The notes under the pieces: model-generated
Told to the model about the DNA's origin: nothing
Databases searched by the model: none
The model's input: only the letters and a program-made list of their open reading frames with translations
Translations under genes and position numbers: made by a program
NCBI GenBank assembly: GCA_014621425.1
Contig: JAANBB010000355.1
Span: 1-42,761 of the forward strand
Direction of reading: 5' to 3'
DNA from: Cylindrodendrum hubeiense
Lineage: Eukaryota > Ascomycota > Sordariomycetes > Hypocreales > Nectriaceae
Length of the DNA stretch: 42,761 nucleotides
Part shown: one piece after another, positions 35,110 through 42,761 of the stretch
Numbering within the stretch: the first letter of the stretch is position 1
Layout of the letters: the number at the start of each line of letters is the position of its first letter

Positions 35110-36600
35110 TTAGTCGCTTTCGTACAGGCCCTCTCTACCGCCGTCGCTATCGCCGTACCCGTCATCACTGTACTCCTCGTCGCTTCGCCCGACCTCATGC
35201 CCCAGGAGAATATCTTCACTACCTTGCCACTGGGGTGGCGGGGCCGGCATTGCCGCCTCATCCCCATCCCCCCAGCCGTAATTCTCGTCATCCTCGCTAT
35301 CAGGCACTTCGAGTCCCGTTTGCCCCAGTTTCCGTTTATGGCCTGTCATCTCGATTGATTGAGTCGCATCGTAGGGCACCTTGGCCACGCCGTCCTGGTG
35401 TGATGTGAGCAACCCCCCCGCAGCGTTCACAGATCATGCCGACATACTGGTTCCACTTTGAATGCGACAATACTTTCCACGGCCTCATGGGTCGCTTTGC
35501 CATCGAGTTTTTGCAAACCGGCCAAAAAGACGCTGGCCAGTTTGTTCGCTTGCCAGATCCAATCTCGGAAGAGAACTAGTCGAGTTGATACGCCCTGCTC
35601 CCAGACTGTTGCATTTATTGCGGCAGTCAGGGTTGCGCCCCTCTCTGAATGCATTTTTGTGGCACACTGAGACAAGATCACAACTGCGCAATTCCTAGTT
35701 GCTGCTAGTTTCTGAAGAGCATTCATTATGGATTGAAGCGCCTGCACTCGTTTCGCGGAGGGGGTTGGACCTAGATAGTTGTCAATAAGTGGATTGCAGT
35801 GGCTTGATTATGCACATACCCTTGTTGAGTTTGGGAGCCGCCTTTGCATCGTGGCTTTTGGGCAATGCTGAATTTACCAACGAGGACAAGGAACTAATAA
35901 CCAACAACGAGCAGTTGGGCGCTATCGACTTGGGTGTTGGGCGTGAGACGAGAGCGATGAAGTGAGGAAGAGTGAGACAAGAGTAGTGAAAGAACCGGCT
36001 CGAGTCGCTCCCCTGCTCTCCTTCATGTGCATCACAGACACGAGTCTTCTTTACACCGTCGATTACTGCCTTGATCCTGTGACTACGTACTGCCTGGAAG
36101 CAGTCTATGCAGTATTGATCAGGTTAGACATGGATGGAAGGTTGAGGGTACGTTTTGGGCAACAGACCTACCCACACCACAGCGTCGCCATCACACAACG
36201 TATTTGCGGCAAGCTGTAGACTTTCAAAAGCGTTAGTTTAGAGTCCGTCTTCGTCAAATGACTCAACCTCTTACCCCAAAGCTGTTTTGCCAGTTCCCGG
36301 GGGTCCCCAGATCTCTGTCACTTGGCCCCGTTTCACGCCACCGTTGCGAGGAGAGCCTTGGGCATCGATTGATGTCGCACCGAGTAGTGCTTGATCTAGC
36401 TCATCCAAGCCCGTCGAGACCAGATTTGAAGTGTCGTCTCGCAGTTCGTCTAGAGCTTGGGACGCCGAGACGGTTGGCAGTCGGTCTGCCTCGCGGGTTA
36501 GCTTGGTCTTCTGGTCGTGGGATACATCGTGAGACTGACGAGTACCAGGTGTATCAAAGCTAGCTCTGTCATGACCGTGAATCGCATGATAATTGTCCAT
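35110..36600 (-). CDS. Rad51 paralogue, Rad55/Rhp55-like recombination protein
   Basis: A RecA-fold protein of homologous recombination; Rad51 paralogues of this kind help load or stabilise Rad51 on RPA-coated DNA. Exons 36600-36275, 36220-36168, 36104-35820, 35770-35448 and 35394-35110 give 423 residues. Residues 60-75 read LVSTGLDELDQALLGA, followed by GQVTEIWGPPGTGKTALGLQLA with Walker A GPPGTGKT at 99-106. AVVWVDCFQAV (122-132) is the next core strand. The Walker B strand reads CSLLVISSLSSLVN (191-204), with Ser197 where Rad51 has Asp. CAVVILSQCATK and TRLVLFRDW mark the later core. The C-terminal 75 or so residues are acidic (DSEDDE, SDEEYSDD). Intron 2 must use GTCTGT; the neighbouring GTAGGT would give an early stop. 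I favour Rad55 over Rad57 from general layout only. Confidence 0.85.
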
Positions 36601-39600
36601 CCTCCACCGTCATGACGCTGCGTGGAGTCCTCCAGGCCGGTCAACGAAGCTGTCGTGAGTGGTCAGCACCGCGTGGTGGTATCGCACGTGCTAAGAGGAC
36701 ACGTCCTCACGTGACACCAGAGGTACCAGCTGCTCCAGGTTAGGAAGTTCTCGCCGCCCGTCGCTCCCGGTGGATACTGAGCAGCTACAGTACGAAACCC
36801 CCCAACTTCTATGGAACATTCGATTCGAGGGCGTATCAGCCCACCGAAGCTCACCTGAGCCAGCTACTCCGTGTCTCCCGGTGACCATTCTCCTCCCCAG
36901 TGCCCCCCAGTGAACTACATCATCCCCTGTTGAGCCCGTTTCGAGCCATGAATCTCGATAAGGCGGTCCACTCCGCTACCCCAGCATGGGGGCATGGGCA
37001 GTTCAACCGCCGTGGTAAACCGCTCCCAGTTGAAGCCAGGGGACTCATCACCAGATGGCCGTCTGTTTGCGGGGGCTTTGAGTTCTCAAAAGAGGGAGTG
37101 AAATACAGAGACACAGCCCCCTAATGGTCTCCGCTACGAAACACCTATCCGCTCTGTGCGAGGCTCCGCTGACCAAACAGGGGAGAAACTCAGAGACATA
37201 GAAAACCAAGTAATTCATCAAGTTTCATAACAGCCTCGGTTGCCAGACCGGCACTTGTAGAACACCATCTCGGGTGATCCCAGCAAGTATTGGCGACACA
37301 ACCGACTCCCGAGGCGAGTAGGTGGCCTCTGACAGCACCGGGCTGAATATGATGTTCCGAACTATCAATAGCACTCCTCAGGGGTGTCTTGTATTACCCG
37401 TGCGTCTGCGGAGTCGCGGAGGCGCGGAGTCACGGAGCACTAAGTGCGAGGTCATCTCCTGCTGCGGATTTGAGACTCTAGGTCGCCAGCGCATGATCGA
37501 GCCCACTGATATGGAGTGCTGACTCTGGTTAATTATTTTGCACCCCTTGAGACGGGAGGAAGGGATGAGTCTGTGGGGAAGATAAGCCTACCCCGTTCCC
37601 CATTACCCCGAACCCCGGCAGACGGCGGAAGAGATTTCGAGTCACAGGATTGACAGTCTGGGGTTGTGATAGGGGCCAGTCCGCCCCGGCCAAGCAGAGA
37701 TAAGAAACATGAGCATGACCTTGGTCGGGGTCGCGACAGTACCCCAAGGGGAAATACAGGGTCGGTCGGCAAACGGACTTTGTCTTCCAGCTTCCAAAAC
37801 CGTCAACTGACGACGGGGATATTATCGAAGCTTGAGTTGCACCACGGCCAAGCTCGTGCCTCGCATGAGTTACCCCTTGAGCTTCGATTCGTCACAAGTT
37901 GCATATGACGCGGCGAGTGTTTGCCTTTTACCCGATCACGACACCGGCTACAGCTGCCATGGCCGTCATCGGCCTTGGCTCAGGAGCTGCCGGCAAACGG
38001 CATTCAATGTCTGGGTAGCTACTCGGTACCCTGGCTGCTTTTCAACCTCTTCTTCCAAGGTGAGCTCGAGGGCTTCAGCCTACCCCAGCTATTGCCCCAC
38101 ACCGATAGCAATGCGGATCAACGTGGTATCATCGCGGGTTCCCCTTTAGCGCGGCTACTTGTGAATTGACCAGTGCGGTGGTTTTAATGCTCGATGCACA
38201 TGCCAAGGGCCCGTGGCTCCAGCTGGTGGAGGTTGGTGGTTAACGATGAGGCTTAGGGGTAAGGTCGTGCGGCGAGTCTCTAAAACCCTCACCCGGCTAG
38301 TTGCGGCAGCTGCAAGGTACCGGATACGATGACACTTCATGACGGGGCGGCGCCGGGGAGCTTGGCTATGGGTGGATGGATGGATGGATGGCAAGACCCT
38401 AGGACCTGGGACCTGGATCTCCAGGAGGGCTCGAGTCCAGGAAACCCAGGTGTTCCTACCAGGACCAAGCTCGCCCTCGGTGAGAGCACCGGGCCGGTCT
38501 GGTCAGAGGTCACAGGAGGTATCTCCTACCTGCCTGGAGCGAGCGACAGTCCTTGCAGAGGCCTGGCAGCTGAGTGCGGAGACAGGTGATGTTGGTGCGA
38601 CAGGTCATCTCACCTGAGGCTCGGCCTCCACACCGATAGCGATGTCGCGATTCGCCTACTGGAGTCGGACTGTGCGGATACGGTATAGTTTGGGGTATTT
38701 CACAGTGCCAGCACGGCTCGGCCAATATCGGGACATTGCGCGGAAAAACGGGGAAGAGATTTTTTCTCGCAAACAGTGGCACCTCATCGCCATCTGTGGC
38801 ACTCAGCCCTCCACTCGTTGTTTGACCCCCACATGTCGCCTTCATGCGCTACGCCGTACCTCCGAGCTGTCCCCGTAACGGGTCCGGGGGCGTCATCAAT
38901 CTCCTCCAGCTTGGCTCGCACAGAGATGCGCCGAGTCGTCGGCCGTCGACAGGCCCGCGGAGGCAGTAATAGCGTCGAGCTCCGCACGCCCCTTTCTATT
39001 GCCAATTCCCTCGCAATGACCGAGGTCGTCGACAATAGCTGAGCCTCATGTCGCCTGCAAGGGGGATCATTGCTGGTTGCTGCATTGTGCATAAAAAAAA
39101 AAGCTGGAGCCCCACGAAGCTTGTCGAAGATCTAGACCCTGGGATCTGCGAGGGGACGCCCGCAAGCCACCAAACGCTTCGCTGGGTGCGAAAGAGCCGA
39201 CCAGCAAGGGATACACGTTCCCGACGGGTTGGCTCGAGTTGCTCCGATGCCCAAAGGGAACAGAGGCCATGTTCTTTGGTCGCCATCCTCTGGCTTAATT
39301 TCGGTCTTGTCCACAGAGTATCTTCCATTGCCGCGGAGCCGTCGGGCCTTGGGAACTTAGTACGGCACTGATGCCGCCCTGCTTTCTGACACCACGTGGG
39401 GGAGTCGCTCTAAGCGGAGAGCAATGAGCTCTCTGGTGCCATTTATCCACAGCAGAGAGCGGAGATGCCTTTCCTTCAGCCTCTGCAAATCTGGGACCAT
39501 GTACGGCTACTCCACTGCCAGCTCCCAAATCAAGTCACCGGAATTGACACATGAAAAACGCAATTGATGCATCCTGTCATGAAATTCCAAACTGGGCAAC

Positions 39601-42600
39601 CCTTGACCAGGGGACCGGGCTTGACACTTGACGGGGGTGTCCAAGTGGAAGCGACCCAGTCAGGAGTAACGTGGCCGTATCGCATGAGTCTAGGGTCCCG
39701 ACAATGCCGTTGCCTCGAGAATCGTCTGATGAAGGGCTTGTGAAGGAAGCGGAGAAAAGGTCACTAGGTATGCATAAGGTAGGTTAGGATTTGCCCGGCT
39801 GTATGGGGAGTTTCTCGGTAAGAGCCACGAGTCTGGAATGTCTTGGGGAGGGGTGAACACTCACCCACTCACCGGGAGGTATACCGAGTCCAAACCAGGT
39901 CCTCGGATTCAGGGCGGGCGCATTGGCCGAGATGGCTGGACATGGTTTCCCGCGTCCCCATGCCATCAGCGCACTATTATCGCGGGCTGACAGCTTCAAT
40001 TGAGGAGATTTACATGGACAAGGACCTGATATGGAGGCTCTCTGGGAGAAGGAGTCCGCGGCGATGCAAGGACAGGCACAGTTAACCCCGGACCGCCACG
40101 ACAGCATCAATCCAATCGCATTTGTTAGCAGCATCGTGTTGATCAACAAACTTCAGGCGCCAGTGGCAGTGTCTTGTTGACCCGCGGAATCTGGGGACGA
40201 AGATCCGCTCGCCTTGGCGGTCCGAGGGGCCCGGAAAGTTTTGGCGGCCGTTCGTCCACGGATGATATGATGCTATCTGGGCCGCATTTTGAGTTGACCA
40301 GTTCCGCCGCACACCCAAAGCTGCGGACATGGCCATTCCGGACCACCGATTCCAAGGATAAGATCTGAGATCATTTGCCCCGGAATTGCCTGATGGAGCT
40401 AGCGCAGTGGTGGCGACAGGCATCAGGTTCTGGGTTTCTGGGGCGCCATCGCACAAGGGGAAGCTGGAGAAGTTGGAGAGCGAACAGAGCCTCTTGGCCA
40501 TGGCCCGGGTGCAATTTCCTTATCTGCGCAGCCCACTGGTTCTGGGACGAGGGAAGACAGGGAGGTGTGCTGAAAAAAGGACGGTTTGGGCGGCTTCTAG
40601 GCAGGGGGAGAAGCTTGTGGCTTGCAAATCCCTACCATCTCCCAGAGCCTCGAGGTACCTCAGGCGTGATATCAGCCAAAATGGCTTATCACCCCCACGC
40701 TGGGGTTGGAAGGTTCCCACCCCTGGCCGCATTGTGCACAATTGGCCCAGGCGACACGCCTCAAGCTCTCGGTGATCGTTGCAAAAATGGAAGTCTGGGG
40801 AAAGGTCGCCCGCGGACCCGCCTGCGGTGCTTGGGAGCCGCTGGAGAAAGGGGCCCAGAAGGTCAATCAAGAGGGTCAAGAGAGGGGGTGAGATGAGGAC
40901 TGGAGCCTGGATGCATTTCGACGCCCTCGTGATGTTGTAAATGCGGAGATGGAGACGTCCCAAGGTCAACCAGGGCCTCGCTGGACCCCAGGGAGAGACT
41001 CCATCAAGAAGTCAAAGCCACTGCTGATTTGATCCATTTTGGGCCGAGGATATCGTCCGGGGATGGGGCGGACATGAGGAAGTTGGGGAGGCAAATCTTG
41101 GGAGCCGGGGTAATTCTGTCTTGATCGGTCTCGCCCCGGAAATACCAACGCGACACCTCCACATAGCGAGACAAAGACTGACGATAGCAGCCAGGTGGAT
41201 GGTGCACTTAGCCTGATCCCGCCCCAGAGACCCGGAGAGACCCCGAGGCGGGCTGAGGCGGGCGGAACTCTGGGGTGCGCGCTTATCGCGTTGAATGGCT
41301 GGACTACGCCGGAGCCAAAATGACGATAGCTACTAGTCGTACACTGTAGCTTGAGGCGGCCTAGTGCCCCCGGACGACCTAGGACAAAGTCTAAACGAGG
41401 GGAAAAAGAATCTGGAGACAGAGTCGTGCGGCCGGCTATATGGATCTGGAGGTGTCTGGTGATGGCTAAGCTGTCTTATCATGGGCTTTGACGTGGGTCA
41501 CCGGCCGTGGAGAGAGGACCGGCTGAATCTGGCCAGGAACCCCACAGCCGGTCTTGGTCCCGGGCCTCGTGCTGCGACGCCTCCCGAATATCTTTCCGCT
41601 TGTGATCTCAGTCAGGGGACTTCTAACTGTTCTTGGCCCATTTCGGGGTAATTGCGAATAGTATCGGACTCAACTCCGAGTGAATGAGGTTTGCTTGACA
41701 GAGTTTCCTCTAATCTGGGGTGTGTGGAAGCTGGGGTAAAGGTAGGTTGGATGCGGGAAGCTAGTTTGGAAAGTCAGAACACACAAATCTGCCGGCAGAA
41801 AAAAGCAAGTAGGAGCGTTTGATAATGGCGAGCCAGTGCAAATTGGGTGTGGGATGGATGGAGGTGGCGCCCTCGTGAGGCATCGTGAAGTCCCAAGCTG
41901 GAAGGAATCCACGCCCAACAAGCGAGTCGTGCCCACAAGCAGGGCCAAGCCAGGGCGGCCCCCCACCATGTCTAGCATCAGCGGCGGATCGATGGATGGA
42001 GCAGGGCATGGGGATGGGCATTGGCACGGCATCGCATGATGAAAGATGGGCGCGAGTTGCACCTTGAGGGCGAGCCGTTACGTGATGGGCTCCTTTCTGT
42101 CTGTCTTGGTTTTGCAGGATCGAGGTAGTTTAGTTTAGTTGACGATTACTTGCTGGAGTTGGCGGCTGGGCAAATGACTGGGCAAATGGCAGGGCCAGGT
42201 ACGGACGGACGTTCAGACAGAGCATGACAATGACAAGACGAATGGAGAAACTCCGTGCGGGGGCCGTGCGGAAGGGGAGAAATACAAACATACTATTGCG
42301 ACATCTAAGGTCTAATTTTCCCCCAAGCCACCGAGGCACAAAGCGACGGAGACAAGGGCAAATGGACGAAGGGCTTGGGCGTCATGGTCGCGAATGCTGC
42401 GAATCCTTAGCTCTGCCGACGCGCCGACTGACAAAGCGAAGAACAGCCGACGTGGCGGGCGCAGGGCAAAGGCTTTTCAGCGCTCGACGGACCATGGAGA
42501 CGACGGCCAGGCTCGAGACGAGTCAAGCAGAGGGCAGGGCCCCGGAGCCACTGGATGGAATGGAGACCAATCAGTCGACCACGACAGTACACGCCTTTGC

Positions 42601-42761
42601 CCCACGCCCCGGGCCGGCCTTGGGCGAGCGGTGGTGGAGTGAGGTGGGAAGGGGGAAAAGTCTCACCGTCGAGCGGCGAAGCGGGCGAGGGAAAAGGCAA
42701 GCTGGAGCGCACCGTCCCCACCCCTCTCTCTTGGCCCCCAGAGGCACTGGAGGCGCCGGCG
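36601..42761. other. 6.2-kb region without a supported gene
   Basis: Begins with the promoter of the Rad51 paralogue. Open frames on both strands overlap (39784-40149 and 40082-40501 minus, 40375-40896 plus, 41670-42062 minus, 42407-42721 minus) and none shows a domain or a convincing chain of splice sites. A good GTGAGT donor follows a minus-strand frame near 39868, but I could not extend it to a protein I recognise. The right edge may hold the start or promoter of a gene beyond the window. Confidence 0.5.
38373..38391. repeat. (TGGA)n microsatellite
   Basis: Four to five perfect TGGA units in noncoding DNA. Confidence 0.85.

Noticed and set aside
34922..35113. Small plus-strand frame (MADPSSSKGLK...) touching the end of the Rad51 paralogue
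   Set aside because: It overlaps the opposite-strand stop by only a few bases, shows no domain, and would have to continue antisense through a conserved gene.
40375..40896. 173-codon plus-strand frame rich in Gly, Arg and Trp
   Set aside because: Composition is that of shadow translation of GC-rich DNA, minus-strand frames overlap it, and no domain was recognised.

Overview
This window looks like nuclear DNA of a filamentous ascomycete (Pezizomycotina, most likely Sordariomycetes). The genes are split by short introns of about 49 to 124 bp with GT..AG ends and CTAAC-type branch points. Codon third positions are GC-rich, the proteins have filamentous-fungal architectures, and TAGGTA-type motifs are scattered between genes. 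I assembled every gene model by hand from open frames plus splice sites. Each final reading frame is a multiple of three and each junction restores a family motif, but I could run no alignment or RNA check.

Layout: 1-6389 is gene-poor and holds several minisatellites. From 6390 to 23569 there is a normally spaced block of housekeeping genes. They are peroxisomal Lon protease (minus), replication protein A subunit 2 (plus, divergent from Lon), a GNAT acetyltransferase (minus), isopentenyl-diphosphate isomerase (minus), the endocytic EH protein End3 (plus), an AIF/FSP1-like flavin oxidoreductase (minus), acyl-CoA-binding protein (plus) and a Cys-rich GPI-anchored surface protein (minus). After a 3.6 kb gap comes an unusual BTB plus bromodomain protein (27214-28575, minus). 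Then 28576-35109 has no recognisable gene and contains an AT-rich island at about 29.2-30.9 kb that looks like decayed sequence. A Rad51 paralogue of the Rad55 type lies at 35110-36600 (minus). The last 6.2 kb has no gene I can support.

The genes do not form a pathway cluster or an obvious mobile or defence system. RPA2 and the Rad51 paralogue both serve homologous recombination but lie 24 kb apart. Lon (peroxisome), acyl-CoA-binding protein and IDI touch lipid or isoprenoid metabolism, again without operon-like linkage. The most unusual item is the BTB-bromodomain protein, whose bromodomain lacks both the acetyl-lysine-anchoring Asn and the WPF-shelf Trp. Other points of interest are the last Lon intron, where retention would remove the putative peroxisomal signal, the 4-nucleotide first coding exon of RPA2 with an MluI cell-cycle box just upstream, and a Ser at the Walker B Asp position of the Rad51 paralogue.
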